This document shows, piece by piece, positions 17,485 through 26,602 of a stretch of 64,000 nt of DNA. Where the stretch lies: contig JAWXUM010000002.1 in NCBI GenBank assembly GCA_044432645.1, positions 72,582 through 136,581 of the forward strand. The letters are read 5' to 3'. The translations under genes were made by a program, and so were the position numbers. Numbering within the stretch: position 1 is the first letter of the stretch; each line of letters starts with the position of its first letter. The notes beneath the pieces were generated by a model. That model was not told where the DNA came from. It searched no databases and saw nothing but the letters and a program-made list of their open reading frames with translations. This stretch comes from SIG603 sp044432645. GTDB taxonomy: Bacteria; Bacillota; Clostridia; Oscillospirales; Acutalibacteraceae.

Positions 17485-18525
17485 TTGACAAAAATCGATT
17501 TAAAATCCATGACTTTAGAAGAGCTTCAAACAGCTTTTAATGAAAATTCAATACAAAAGTTTCGAAGCAAACAGGTACATCAGTGGCTTGTAAAAGGTGT
17601 GGAAAGTTTTTACGATATGAAAAATATCCCAAAAGATTTACAGGCAAAGCTTGATGAAATATATTTTATCTCATGCTGTAAAATTAAGCTTAAACGGCAA
17701 TCACAAGTTGACGAAACTGTGAAATACTTGTTTGAACTTTACGACGGACAATATATTGAGTCAGTTTTGATGAAGTATAAACACGGCTATACTCTTTGCA
17801 TTTCATCTCAAGTAGGTTGTAAAATGGGTTGTACTTTTTGTGCAACAGGTATGCAGGGTTTCACAAGAAATCTTTTACCAAGTGAAATTTTGGCACAAGT
17901 TACAGCAGCTCAAAACGATTTAGGACAGCGAATATCAAATTTGGTTTTAATGGGAATGGGCGAACCACTTGATAATTATGAAAATGTAATGAAATTCTTG
18001 AAATTAGTATCTAGTGATGATAATTTAAATATAGGAATGCGACATATATCCTTGTCAACTTGTGGAATAGTTGATAAAATATATGACATGGCAGACAAAA
18101 AACTGCAACTGACACTTTCGGTGTCACTGCACGCTCCAAATGATGAAATTAGAGGCAAATCAATGCCCGTAAATAAACGTTGGGGTGTCGATGAACTTTT
18201 AAAAGCTTGTAGATATTACAGCAAGCAAACAGGTAGACGAATTTCTTTTGAATATGCGATGATAAATGGTGTAAACGACAGCAGTGAAAACGCATACGAA
18301 CTGGCGCAAAAGCTAAGAGGAATTTTATGTCATGTTAATTTGATACCGGTAAACAGTGTTGCTGGTACTAATTATAAAAAAAGCAAGGATAAAACTTTGC
18401 AAAACTTTATAAATATATTAGAAAATAAGGGTTTCACAGCCACAGTTAGACGCACTTTAGGCCCAGATATAGAGGCATCGTGTGGACAACTAAAGGGTAA
18501 AATGATACAAGGAGAAGTAAAATGA
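17485..18525 (+). CDS. rlmN: Dual-specificity 23S rRNA/tRNA adenine-C2 methyltransferase RlmN
   Basis: The 346-residue radical-SAM enzyme methylates A2503 of 23S rRNA and A37 of some tRNAs. The cluster motif CKMGCTFCATG (CxxxCxxC) is intact, as is the C-terminal Cys of EASCGQLKG that forms the mechanism's covalent intermediate. GMGEP is the SAM-binding motif. I use the TTG at 17485, 7 bases after AAAGGAG. The stop overlaps the phosphatase gene by 4 bases. Confidence 0.96.
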   Translation: MTKIDLKSMTLEELQTAFNENSIQKFRSKQVHQWLVKGVESFYDMKNIPKDLQAKLDEIYFISCCKIKLKRQSQVDETVKYLFELYDGQYIESVLMKYKHGYTLCISSQVGCKMGCTFCATGMQGFTRNLLPSEILAQVTAAQNDLGQRISNLVLMGMGEPLDNYENVMKFLKLVSSDDNLNIGMRHISLSTCGIVDKIYDMADKKLQLTLSVSLHAPNDEIRGKSMPVNKRWGVDELLKACRYYSKQTGRRISFEYAMINGVNDSSENAYELAQKLRGILCHVNLIPVNSVAGTNYKKSKDKTLQNFINILENKGFTATVRRTLGPDIEASCGQLKGKMIQGEVK

Positions 18526-19250
18526 AGATTTTCTCTAACACAAATATAGGATTAGTAAGAAATAGCAATCAAGATGCGTACGCTTTTGGAATAGTGTCTG
18601 ACAATTGTTGTTGGTCTGTTGTTTGCGACGGAATGGGTGGAGCAAACGGTGGAAATGTTGCAAGCGAAATTGCTGTAAATACTGCGCAAACTATATTAAA
18701 AGAAAAAATGCAAGAAAGTTTAACCGAAGATGAGCTTATAGAACTTAGCAGCGTTTGTATAAGTAAGGCTAATACAAACGTGTTCGCAAAAGCTTTTGAT
18801 GAACCAAGCCTAAAAGGCATGGGAACTACAATGATTGTAACCTTAGTAAACGGTGATGATATTTGTATATCTCATGTAGGCGATAGTAGAGTTTATCGCT
18901 TTAGTGACGACAAGGTTGTTCAAATTACACAAGACCATTCGTATGTTCAAGAGCTTGTAAACAGAGGCGAAATAACAAAAGAAACGGCAAGAGTTCACCC
19001 ACATCGTAATATAATTACAAGAAGTGTTGGAATTCATTCAACAGTTGAAATTGACAGTGCTTTAATAAAAGCAAATGCAAAAGATTTAATTATTTTATGT
19101 TCTGACGGTTTAAGCAGTTATTTAACTGAAGAGGATTTTGAAAGAATAATAAAAGATAATGAAATAGAAAATTTGTGTGATGTGCTAATTGAATTCGCTC
19201 TAAAAAAAGGTGGAGCAGACAATATTACAGTTTCAGTTATTAGCATATAA
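18522..19250 (+). CDS. prpC: PP2C-type serine/threonine protein phosphatase
   Basis: The 242-residue phosphatase has metal-binding motifs RNSNQDAY, VCDGMGGANGG, SHVGDSRVY and the C-terminal CSDGLSSYLTEED and GGADNITV. It removes phosphates placed by the adjacent PrkC kinase. The pair controls cell-wall growth, translation and dormancy in Firmicutes. The ATG overlaps the rlmN stop, and the kinase follows 24 bases later. Confidence 0.94.
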   Translation: MKIFSNTNIGLVRNSNQDAYAFGIVSDNCCWSVVCDGMGGANGGNVASEIAVNTAQTILKEKMQESLTEDELIELSSVCISKANTNVFAKAFDEPSLKGMGTTMIVTLVNGDDICISHVGDSRVYRFSDDKVVQITQDHSYVQELVNRGEITKETARVHPHRNIITRSVGIHSTVEIDSALIKANAKDLIILCSDGLSSYLTEEDFERIIKDNEIENLCDVLIEFALKKGGADNITVSVISI

Positions 19251-19274
19251 GTAAGTAGGAAAGGAAATATATCA

Positions 19275-21347
19275 ATGAGTGATAAATTTATTGGAAAAAG
19301 ATTAGACGGTAGATATGAAATACACGAGTTAATTGGCATGGGTGGCATGGCTTATGTTTATAAAGCCTTTGACAATTTATCTCAAAGATGGGTAGCTGTT
19401 AAAATTTTGAAAGAAGAACTTTCAACTAACAGTGAGTTTTTAAGAAGATTTAGAAACGAGTCAAGAGCAATTGCAGTGCTATCTCATCAGAACATAGTTA
19501 AGGTTGTTGATGTAAGCTTTGGCGACCAAATACAATATATTGTAATGGAGTATATAGACGGTATAACTTTAAAAGATTACATTACAAGAAAAGGAATAGT
19601 TCCTTTAAGAGAAGCTGTATATTTTATAGTTCAAATATTAAAAGCGTTAGAGCATGCGCACGAAAAAGGAATTGTACACAGAGATGTAAAACCTCAAAAT
19701 ATTTTGCTTTTACAAGACGGCACTATTAAAGTAACCGATTTTGGTATTGCAAGATTTTCACAAAGTGAAACACAAACAATGGAGGGTAAAGCTTTAGGTT
19801 CAGTGCATTATATTGCACCAGAACAAGCAAGGGGAGAGTTTACAAACGATAAAGCTGACATCTATTCATTAGGTGTTATGATGTACGAAATGTTTACAGG
19901 GCAACTTCCTTTTGAAGCTGACAGCGCTGTTTCTGTTGCACTTATGCAGCTTCAGTCTGAGGCACAAATGCCTAGAAGTATCAACCCTCAAATTCCAATA
20001 GCTTTAGAAGAAATTACAATGAAAGCTATGCAAAAACGCACAGCACTTCGTTTTAATTCTGCTACAGAAATGCTTGCCGATATTGAAAAATTTAGACAAA
20101 ATCCTAATATAAAATTCAATTATAACTTTAAGCAAGATTTAAGCTCAACTATGGAAGTTGACCTTTACACAGCAAAAAAACCAGAATATCACGATAATTA
20201 TGAATATGAAGAAGAACTTGTAAAATCTAAAAGACAGGCTAAAAGTTCTATGGTAATTACTGGTATTATTGCGGCAATTATTGTTGCAATAATTGCTGTT
20301 GTTGTAATTTTTGCTGTTGATTTCTTTTCAAATAATGAGGGTGATGTAGTTAGCGACGAAGTTTTACTTCCAGATTTTGTTGGCATGTATTATATGGATG
20401 AAATTTTGACAAATGAGGAATACACAGAAAACTTTGATTTTGAAGTTGTTTATATAACAGACCTTGATAGCGATGACGATATAGTTACAAGACAAAGCCC
20501 AAGTGGTGGCATAAACGTTAAAATAGGTAAAGAAATTACACTTTATGTTAATGACTTAGACGATGTAGAAGAAGAGATTGCAGTTCCGTCAGTAGTTGGG
20601 GAAAACCAAACCAATGCCTATAATACAATTCTATCGGCAGGGTTTACACCAATAATTAAAACTGTTGCAGATGATGATACAGCATCTGGATATGTAGTTT
20701 CAACTTCACCAGAAGCTGGAGAAACTGCTGTAGCTGACAGTGAGGTTACCATTTATGTAAGTAATGGCCCTGCTGAAGTTCCAATTGAAATTCCAAACTT
20801 AACAGGTGAAAGTTTGTCAGATGCTAAATCGTTATTAACACTTTCAGGCTTAAAAGTTGGAGATATAGAATATGATGACGAAAGCTTATTAGAAAAAGAT
20901 GTAGTTGTCAGTTGTAGTCCAGGTGTAGGAAGTATTGTTGAAGAAGGCTCCGAAGTAGATTTAGTAGTAAGTTCAGGTTCTCAAATAGATAAAGATGTTA
21001 CTATTAGTGTACCAATGCCAACTAATGTTAATTATGATGTTAAAATTCAAATATATGTAAATGGTATTCTTGTTGATGACGCAACTGTTAACCCTGGCTA
21101 TCTTTCAACTTACAGTACTACTGTTACTGGTAAGAACGGTATAGTTGGTGTTTATGTTAAAATTGACGGCGAAGAATATATTTATGGGCAAGTCGATTAT
21201 GACACACAAACATTTACTATAGATACTACATTTCCTTTTGTAACACCAACCCCAACGCCTACCCCTACACCAACTGCGACCCCTACCCCAACACCGACAC
21301 CAACACCAACCCCAACTCCATCGCCAGATACAACGACAGAGGAATGA
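19275..21347 (+). CDS. prkC: Membrane Ser/Thr kinase with PASTA domains (PrkC/StkP type)
   Basis: The 690-residue kinase has an N-terminal cytoplasmic domain with LIGMGGMAYVYKA, AVKIL, HRDVKPQN, DFGIAR and GSVHYIAPEQARG. A single transmembrane helix lies at about residues 330-355. Three extracellular PASTA domains end near residue 560, recognisable by PDFVG, PSVVG and PNLTG starts. A beta-rich segment follows, then a C-terminal Thr-Pro repeat tail of about 35 residues (21240-21335). PASTA domains bind muropeptides and lipid II fragments. The Thr-Pro tail could span or contact the wall; its function is not known. Confidence 0.95.
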   Translation: MSDKFIGKRLDGRYEIHELIGMGGMAYVYKAFDNLSQRWVAVKILKEELSTNSEFLRRFRNESRAIAVLSHQNIVKVVDVSFGDQIQYIVMEYIDGITLKDYITRKGIVPLREAVYFIVQILKALEHAHEKGIVHRDVKPQNILLLQDGTIKVTDFGIARFSQSETQTMEGKALGSVHYIAPEQARGEFTNDKADIYSLGVMMYEMFTGQLPFEADSAVSVALMQLQSEAQMPRSINPQIPIALEEITMKAMQKRTALRFNSATEMLADIEKFRQNPNIKFNYNFKQDLSSTMEVDLYTAKKPEYHDNYEYEEELVKSKRQAKSSMVITGIIAAIIVAIIAVVVIFAVDFFSNNEGDVVSDEVLLPDFVGMYYMDEILTNEEYTENFDFEVVYITDLDSDDDIVTRQSPSGGINVKIGKEITLYVNDLDDVEEEIAVPSVVGENQTNAYNTILSAGFTPIIKTVADDDTASGYVVSTSPEAGETAVADSEVTIYVSNGPAEVPIEIPNLTGESLSDAKSLLTLSGLKVGDIEYDDESLLEKDVVVSCSPGVGSIVEEGSEVDLVVSSGSQIDKDVTISVPMPTNVNYDVKIQIYVNGILVDDATVNPGYLSTYSTTVTGKNGIVGVYVKIDGEEYIYGQVDYDTQTFTIDTTFPFVTPTPTPTPTPTATPTPTPTPTPTPTPSPDTTTEE

Positions 21348-21350
21348 TAG

Positions 21351-22232
21351 ATGAACGGAAAAATCCTTAAAGGCATCGGTGGATTTTACTATGTAAAAAC
21401 TGCCGAAAAAATAGTAAGTTGCAAGGCGAGAGGTTCTTTTAGAAAAGATAAAATTACTCCATGTGTTGGTGACGAGGTCGATATTTCTATAGTAGATGAT
21501 GAAGAGGGTTATATTCTAGAAATTTTCCCTAGAAAAAACCAACTTGTTCGCCCAGCTGTTTCCAATATTGATAGACTTTTTATAATCTGTTCAACAACAG
21601 CTCCAACGCCTAACACACTGCTTATTGATAAATCAATAGCTTTAGCAGAAGTTAAAGACATTGAGCCTGTAATAGTTTTTACCAAGACAGATATTATAGG
21701 AAATAATGAACTGGAAAAGCTTTATAAATCTGTAGGACTTAAAGTTTTCACAGTTTCTCTCAACGATGAAAATAGTTTAGAAGAAATAAAAAAACTTTTG
21801 CAAACAGGCATTTCAGCTTTCACAGGAAACAGCGGAGTAGGAAAGTCGACTCTTTTAAATAGAATTATGCCAGAATTAGCACTTGAAACAGGCGAAACAA
21901 GTAAAAAATTAGGACGAGGAAAACATACAACTAGACATGTAGAACTTTTCCCGACCAGTTACGGTGGCTATGTAGCAGATACACCAGGTTTTTCAACCTT
22001 AGATTTTGAAAGGTTCGAACTTATTGAAGCAGACCAAATTCAATATGGTTTTAGGGAGTTTAAAGAATATTTATATGACTGCAAATTTTCATCTTGCACA
22101 CATACTTGTGAAAAAGGTTGTGGAGTTTTAAAAGCTGTAGCAGACGAAAAAATAAGTAAATCAAGATTAGAAAATTATATATCAATGTATAACGAAGTAA
22201 AGGACGTGAAAAAATGGCAAAAAAATGTATAA
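21351..22232 (+). CDS. rsgA: Small ribosomal subunit biogenesis GTPase RsgA
   Basis: The 293-residue protein has an N-terminal OB fold and a circularly permuted GTPase domain. The G4 motif FTKTD comes before G1 (GNSGVGKSTLLN) and G3 (DTPGF). The C-terminal zinc knuckle has Cys residues in CKFSSCTHTCEKGCGV. It acts in late 30S maturation. Its start is 3 bases after the kinase stop. The end overlaps thiN by 19 bases. The rpe gene often found at this spot is missing. Confidence 0.96.
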   Translation: MNGKILKGIGGFYYVKTAEKIVSCKARGSFRKDKITPCVGDEVDISIVDDEEGYILEIFPRKNQLVRPAVSNIDRLFIICSTTAPTPNTLLIDKSIALAEVKDIEPVIVFTKTDIIGNNELEKLYKSVGLKVFTVSLNDENSLEEIKKLLQTGISAFTGNSGVGKSTLLNRIMPELALETGETSKKLGRGKHTTRHVELFPTSYGGYVADTPGFSTLDFERFELIEADQIQYGFREFKEYLYDCKFSSCTHTCEKGCGVLKAVADEKISKSRLENYISMYNEVKDVKKWQKNV

Positions 22233-22858
22233 TAATTGGCGCTGTTTCAGATGTAAAAAAAGAAATCTTTGATGAATTTTTTTTAGAAGATTACTTTATT
22301 ATTTGTGCAGATGCTGGACTTCTAACAGCAGAAAAATATGGCATTAAACCAGATTTAGTAGTTGGAGATTTTGACTCTTTAGGCGTTGTACCTAGTTCTA
22401 AAAAGTACAATGTTAAAGTTTTACCTGCTAAAAAAGACGTTACTGATACTATGTACTGTGTACTTATGGCTATGCACGAGGGATACAGACAATTTGTTTT
22501 AATCGGTTGTACTGGTGGCGAAAGAGGCGACCACACAATGGCAAATTACAACACAATGCTTTACATTGTACGCAAAGGTGGAAGCTGTGTTATGGTTGAC
22601 AATACAAGCAAAACATTTTTGTTAGGCGACAGCAGACTTCGCATAATTGACCAAATTGGTTGCACTGTTTCAGTTTTTCCTTTTGGTACAAACATGTGTA
22701 ATGTAAGCTACGAGGGATTAAAATATCCACTTTATAAAGCTGACTTAATGATGGGCGATACCGTAATGGGTGTTAGTAATGAAATTAATTCAGATTTTGC
22801 TCAAATCGAAATCAACGCTGGCTTTGCTATGATAGTTGTTTACGATAAACCTTTTTAA
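22214..22858 (+). CDS. thiN: Thiamine pyrophosphokinase
   Basis: The 214-residue enzyme transfers pyrophosphate from ATP to thiamine. Motifs are CADAGLLTAEKYGIKPDLVVGDFDSLG and GCTGGERGDHTMAN, both typical of the catalytic domain, followed by the C-terminal thiamine-binding beta domain. No TPP riboswitch is visible upstream, as expected for a gene embedded in an operon. In Bacillus the same order (prpC-prkC-rsgA-rpe-thiN) precedes spoVM. Confidence 0.93.
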   Translation: MAKKCIIIGAVSDVKKEIFDEFFLEDYFIICADAGLLTAEKYGIKPDLVVGDFDSLGVVPSSKKYNVKVLPAKKDVTDTMYCVLMAMHEGYRQFVLIGCTGGERGDHTMANYNTMLYIVRKGGSCVMVDNTSKTFLLGDSRLRIIDQIGCTVSVFPFGTNMCNVSYEGLKYPLYKADLMMGDTVMGVSNEINSDFAQIEINAGFAMIVVYDKPF

Positions 22859-22870
22859 TAGTTAACAAAA

Positions 22871-22920
22871 TAATCACCACTGCATACTATGTATTATTAC
22901 ATGGTGTGGTGGTGATTTTT
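22871..22920 (+). terminator. Possible terminator after thiN
   Basis: AATCACCAC (22871-22879) pairs with GTGGTGATT (22908-22916) over a 28-base loop, followed by a T-rich stretch. The large loop makes it a weak candidate. It overlaps the assumed start of the next small ORF. Confidence 0.45.
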
Positions 22921-23091
22921 ATTTTTAATAAATGCGTAAATTCTTATAGAAGAAATTGCAGTTCTTTTGGTGGCTATCTTGTAGCTTTTGGCATTGGCAT
23001 GACAGCTTCTTGTTGTTGTCCTTTTACTTTTATAATGTTTTTGTCTGCTATTATTATCACAGCATTAGGTATTGCAGTAATAAAAAGATAG
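22906..23091 (+). CDS. Small hydrophobic protein of unknown function upstream of spoVM
   Basis: This is a 61-residue reading frame with a GTG start; the true start is uncertain. The N-terminal part has basic residues and a Cys (NSYRRNCSSFGG). The rest is two short hydrophobic stretches around a Cys cluster (TASCCCPFTF) ending in ALGIAVIKR, which suggests a small membrane hairpin. The stop lies 10 bases before spoVM, so the two are probably co-transcribed. I do not recognise a family. The hydrophobic pattern and tight spacing favour a real gene over chance. Confidence 0.5.
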   Translation: MVVIFIFNKCVNSYRRNCSSFGGYLVAFGIGMTASCCCPFTFIMFLSAIIITALGIAVIKR

Positions 23092-23101
23092 AGGTGTTTT
23101 T

Positions 23102-23191
23102 ATGAAAGTAGTTGTAGTACATAGCAAAGGTATAATTGGATTTATTTTAAGAAAAGCTTTCGGAGTCAAAAAAATTCAAAATGAAATATAA
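23102..23191 (+). CDS. spoVM: Stage V sporulation protein M (SpoVM)
   Basis: This is a 29-residue peptide starting MKVVVVHSKGIIGFILRKAF. It aligns without gaps to the 26-residue Bacillus subtilis SpoVM, with Lys2, Gly13, Ile15, Arg17 and Gly21 in register, followed by a basic tail. SpoVM is an amphipathic helix that inserts into the curved outer forespore membrane and anchors SpoIVA for coat assembly. The ribosome binding site AGAGGTG is well spaced. Its position downstream of thiN is that of spoVM in Bacillus. It lacks the Pro9 of the Bacillus peptide. Confidence 0.82.
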   Translation: MKVVVVHSKGIIGFILRKAFGVKKIQNEI

Positions 23192-23196
23192 ATTCC

Positions 23197-23225
23197 TTGA
23201 CAGTTTAGCAGTAGTATTATATTAT
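23197..23225 (+). promoter_or_regulatory. Sigma-A promoter for the aldo/keto reductase
   Basis: A consensus TTGACA (23197-23202), a 17-base spacer and TATTAT (23220-23225) lie 35 bases before the start codon. Confidence 0.75.
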
Positions 23226-23259
23226 AAATTATATAAAAGTAAATTTGAGGTGTAATACT

Positions 23260-24219
23260 ATGGAATATGGGAAAATTGAAGGATTAGATAAAAAGGTTTC
23301 AAGAATAGTTTTTGGTGCTGCGCACTTGCCAAACGATAATCCAAAAGAATGCTTTAAACAGCTTGATGACATGTACAGTTTAGGCATTAATGTTTTTGAC
23401 ACTGCAGCTGTTTATGGTGGTGGTGTAAACGAAACTGTATTAATAAATTGGGTAGCTGATAGAGCTATTCATGACGATGTTATCATAATTTCGAAATGCG
23501 CACATCATAACAGATTTCGAAAAAGAGCGAATTCTTTTGATATAATGTCAGATATTTCTGACGCACTAGCAAAACCAGGTGCAGACTACATAGATATATA
23601 TTTAATGCACCGTGACGACCCTAGTGTTCAAGTTAGTAGCATTATTGATACGATGAATAGACTTTATGAAAGTGGTAAAGTTAAAGTTTTTGGTGTGTCA
23701 AATTGGCGTGAAAATCGAGTTATAGAAGCTAATGAATACGCATATAAACATGGGCTTATGCCGTTTAGTGCAGTTAGCCCCCAATTTGGATTGGCTGTGC
23801 AAGTTGGCGAGCCTTGGTCAGGCGACAGTGTTTCCTTAGGAACTGATAATGCTGAAACTTACAGGAAGTATATATTGAAAAATAATATTCCAGTTTTTTC
23901 ATATTCATCACTAGGTGGTGGGTTTTTATCAGGTAAATTTAAGTCGAACGATATACAAACAGCTAAAACAGTTTTAAAGCAAGGGACACAAGTGGGATAT
24001 TTTTGCGAAGAGAATTTTGAAAGATTAAGACGAGCCGAAGAAATAGCAAAAAAGAAAAATACTACAGTTCCAGTTGTTTCTCTAGCATGGGTATTGAATC
24101 AAGAGATAAATACATTTCCAATAATTTCGGTGAGTAATAAAAAACGAATGGAAGAAAATATTAAAGCATTTGATATAAATCTAACAAAAGAAGAAGTCGA
24201 TTGGATGAATTTGAAATAA
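23260..24219 (+). CDS. Aldo/keto reductase
   Basis: The protein of about 319 residues has an (alpha/beta)8 barrel and is an NAD(P)H-dependent carbonyl reductase. The catalytic tetrad is visible: Asp and Tyr in NVFDTAAVYGGG, Lys in IIISKCAHH and His in IYLMHRDD. The cofactor segment near the C-terminus is AWVLNQEINTFPIISVSN. The substrate cannot be inferred. The ATG at 23260 has GAGGTG 7 bases upstream. It is a single gene with its own promoter and terminator. Confidence 0.9.
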   Translation: MEYGKIEGLDKKVSRIVFGAAHLPNDNPKECFKQLDDMYSLGINVFDTAAVYGGGVNETVLINWVADRAIHDDVIIISKCAHHNRFRKRANSFDIMSDISDALAKPGADYIDIYLMHRDDPSVQVSSIIDTMNRLYESGKVKVFGVSNWRENRVIEANEYAYKHGLMPFSAVSPQFGLAVQVGEPWSGDSVSLGTDNAETYRKYILKNNIPVFSYSSLGGGFLSGKFKSNDIQTAKTVLKQGTQVGYFCEENFERLRRAEEIAKKKNTTVPVVSLAWVLNQEINTFPIISVSNKKRMEENIKAFDINLTKEEVDWMNLK

Positions 24220-24231
24220 GGATAAATATAC

Positions 24232-24275
24232 ACAGCAGGTAACTGTAAAAAGCGGTTAACTGCTGTTTTGTTTTC
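24232..24275. terminator. Terminator between the aldo/keto reductase and the AraC regulator
   Basis: ACAGCAGGTAAC (24232-24243) pairs with GTTAACTGCTGT (24255-24266) with one mismatch, followed by a T-rich run. It can serve the forward gene and perhaps the convergent one. Confidence 0.7.
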
Positions 24276-24279
24276 TTTG

Positions 24280-25086
24280 TTATCTTCCAAAAAAGAAACT
24301 ATTGTTAATTTCTTTTATAAATTGTTTTGGTGTTTTGCCTGTTTCTTTTTTAAAATGCTTGCAAAGTGCTGGAGCGTCTATAAATCCACATGACAGTGCA
24401 ATTTGATTTAAAGTGAATTTATTTTCCATAATCATATTTTTGGCAGCGTTTATTTTTATGCTATTCAAAAATATTTTTGGCGATTGCTGTGCATTAGCTA
24501 TAAAAACTTTGTATAAATACGTTCTGTCTATTCCAACAAATTTAGCTACATCATTTACCGAAATTCCATACATGAAATTATTGTGTATGTAATCACTAGC
24601 TTTTGAAAAATATATTTTATCATATGAGCCGTGTAGGTTTTTTTCTTGTTTAACAAGTTGAGAAATCATATTGTAAAACACTGCTCTATGGTTATAATTA
24701 TTAAAATTCGGGTCATCAAAAATATCCAAAAGTCTTTGAAATTCATTAGTGAAACTTATTTTATCTTCGGCTTTCATTGTGTAATTTATATTGCATTTAT
24801 TTAAAATTTCTCTAACTTCATATCCGTCAAAAGCCACCCACATGTATTCCCAAGGCTCACTGAAGTCAGCTGTATAAGTGGTTAATTCGCCAGGTTTTAT
24901 CAAAAATCCCTCGCCACTATTTATCATATAATGTTTGTCGTTTACATGGTAAACACCTTTTCCGTTCACTACGAAATGCAAAAGATAATGTGTTCTAACA
25001 GCAGGACCAAAACTGTGAGCTTTTTCGCAAATTTCACTGCCACAATAATATATCTCTAAAGATTTACCAAATACGTTATTTTCCAT
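24280..25086 (-). CDS. AraC family transcriptional regulator
   Basis: The 268-residue regulator has an N-terminal cupin-like sensor (residues 20-110; HFVVNGKGVYHVNDKHYMI) and two C-terminal helix-turn-helix units (GISVNDVAKFVGIDRTYLYK, and FTLNQIALSCGFIDAPALCK followed by the AraC signature KKETGKTPKQF). It is divergent from the GH4 glycosidase, the usual layout for a local sugar-sensing activator of that gene, like MelR or RafR. GGAGTGAT precedes the ATG. Confidence 0.9.
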   Translation of the reverse strand: MENNVFGKSLEIYYCGSEICEKAHSFGPAVRTHYLLHFVVNGKGVYHVNDKHYMINSGEGFLIKPGELTTYTADFSEPWEYMWVAFDGYEVREILNKCNINYTMKAEDKISFTNEFQRLLDIFDDPNFNNYNHRAVFYNMISQLVKQEKNLHGSYDKIYFSKASDYIHNNFMYGISVNDVAKFVGIDRTYLYKVFIANAQQSPKIFLNSIKINAAKNMIMENKFTLNQIALSCGFIDAPALCKHFKKETGKTPKQFIKEINNSFFFGR

Positions 25087-25222
25087 AATATCACTCCTAA
25101 TAGTTTAAGTTTATCATATAAAATTCAACAAATCAACAATTTTTTGAAACAAAAAACTATATATTTTATTACTTTTTTATTATACAATATAGATAATAAA
25201 TTATATTATTTGGAGGTTTATT

Positions 25223-26545
25223 ATGACTAAAATTACGTTTATGGGTGCTGGCAGTACAGTTTTTGCTAGAAATGTTTTAGGCGACTGCATGTGCACTCCT
25301 GTACTTCAAGATGCAACAATTGCACTTTATGATATTGATGAAGAAAGATTAGAAGAGTCCTTTGTTATTTTATCTGCGATTAACGAAAACATTAATGAGG
25401 GACGCTCTAAAATTGAAAAATATTGTGGAGTGAAAAACAGAAAAGATGCTTTGCGTGGTGCAAAATTTGTTGTAGACGCTATTCAAGTTGGTCTTTACGA
25501 CCCTTGCACAATTATCGACTTTGAAATCCCTAAAAAATACGGACTTAAACAAACTATTGCTGATACTTTAGGAATTGGTGGCATAATGAGAGGTCTTAGA
25601 ACGATTCCTGTTCTCAAAGCCTTTGCAGATGATATGGAAGAGGTTTGCCCAGATGCTTGGTTCTTAAATTATACAAATCCTATGTCAATTTTAGCTGGAT
25701 ATATGCAAAGATACACTAAAATTAAAACAGTTGGTCTTTGCCACAGCGTTCAAACTTGCTCTAGCCGACTTTTAAAAGATTTAGACATGGAAGATAAGCT
25801 AGAGAGTAGAGATGAGCTAATCGCTGGTATCAATCACATGGCCTGGTTACTTAAAATTAAGGATAAAGACGGCAATGACTTGTATCCTAAAATTAAAGAA
25901 AAATCAGCTGAAAAGAATGCTACTGAAAAGCACGAAGATATGGTTCGTTATGAATACATCAAATATTTTGGATATTATTGTACAGAATCAAGCGAACATA
26001 ATGCTGAATATAATCCGTTTTTTATCAAAAATAAATATCCAGAACTTATCGAAAAATACAATATTCCACTAGATGAATACCCTCGTCGTTGCATTAAACA
26101 AATTGCTGGTTGGAAAGAAGAAAAAGAAAATATTATGAACGGTGGCAACATCACACATGAACGTTCTTTAGAGTACGCATCATATATTATGGAAGCTATC
26201 GTAACAGGAGTTCCATATAAAATTGGTGGCAATGTTATCAATAATGGTTTAATTGAAAATTTACCAGCTGATGCTTGTGTAGAAGTTCCTTGTATGGTCG
26301 ACAAAAATGGTGTTAATCCTTGTTATGTTGGCAAATTACCGGTTCAACTTGCAGCTATGAATATGACAAATATTAACGCACAACTTATGACTATTGAAGC
26401 AGCAGTAACAAAAAAACGTGAAGATATTTACATGGCAGCTATGCTTGACCCACACACAGCAGCAGAGCTATCAATTGAGGATATAGTTGCTATGTGTGAC
26501 GAATTAATCGAAGCACATGGTGAATATATGGCAGATTATAAATAA
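25223..26545 (+). CDS. GH4 family glycosidase (alpha-galactosidase MelA-like)
   Basis: The 440-residue glycosidase is NAD+- and Mn2+-dependent. The N-terminal dinucleotide fold is KITFMGAGSTVFARNV. The metal and active-site segment is LCHSVQ (Cys and His ligands), followed by INHMAWLL. GH4 enzymes cleave alpha-glycosides by an oxidation-elimination route. The CHS/NHMAW pattern is closest to alpha-galactosidases, but GH4 alpha-galacturonidases are similar, and uxaAB lie 15 kb downstream. GGAGG precedes the ATG. It is likely controlled by the divergent AraC regulator. Confidence 0.88.
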   Translation: MTKITFMGAGSTVFARNVLGDCMCTPVLQDATIALYDIDEERLEESFVILSAINENINEGRSKIEKYCGVKNRKDALRGAKFVVDAIQVGLYDPCTIIDFEIPKKYGLKQTIADTLGIGGIMRGLRTIPVLKAFADDMEEVCPDAWFLNYTNPMSILAGYMQRYTKIKTVGLCHSVQTCSSRLLKDLDMEDKLESRDELIAGINHMAWLLKIKDKDGNDLYPKIKEKSAEKNATEKHEDMVRYEYIKYFGYYCTESSEHNAEYNPFFIKNKYPELIEKYNIPLDEYPRRCIKQIAGWKEEKENIMNGGNITHERSLEYASYIMEAIVTGVPYKIGGNVINNGLIENLPADACVEVPCMVDKNGVNPCYVGKLPVQLAAMNMTNINAQLMTIEAAVTKKREDIYMAAMLDPHTAAELSIEDIVAMCDELIEAHGEYMADYK

Positions 26546-26579
26546 TTAAAATTATTAGAGTATTGTATCAATTGTTTTC

Positions 26580-26602
26580 AAATTGCAAATTTGCAATTTT
26601 TT
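26580..26602 (+). terminator. Terminator after the GH4 gene, inside a larger inverted repeat
   Basis: The perfect 20-base palindrome AAATTGCAAATTTGCAATTT (26580-26599) runs into a T-tract. It sits in the loop of an outer 11-bp inverted repeat, GAGTATTGTAT (26558-26568) with ATACAATACTC (26612-26622). The rest of the 285-base spacer up to the mdh start is AT-rich and holds the promoter described separately. Confidence 0.6.

Noticed and set aside
21240..21335. Tandem DNA repeat as a mobile or CRISPR-like element
   Set aside because: The repetition is explained by Thr-Pro codons at the end of the prkC reading frame.
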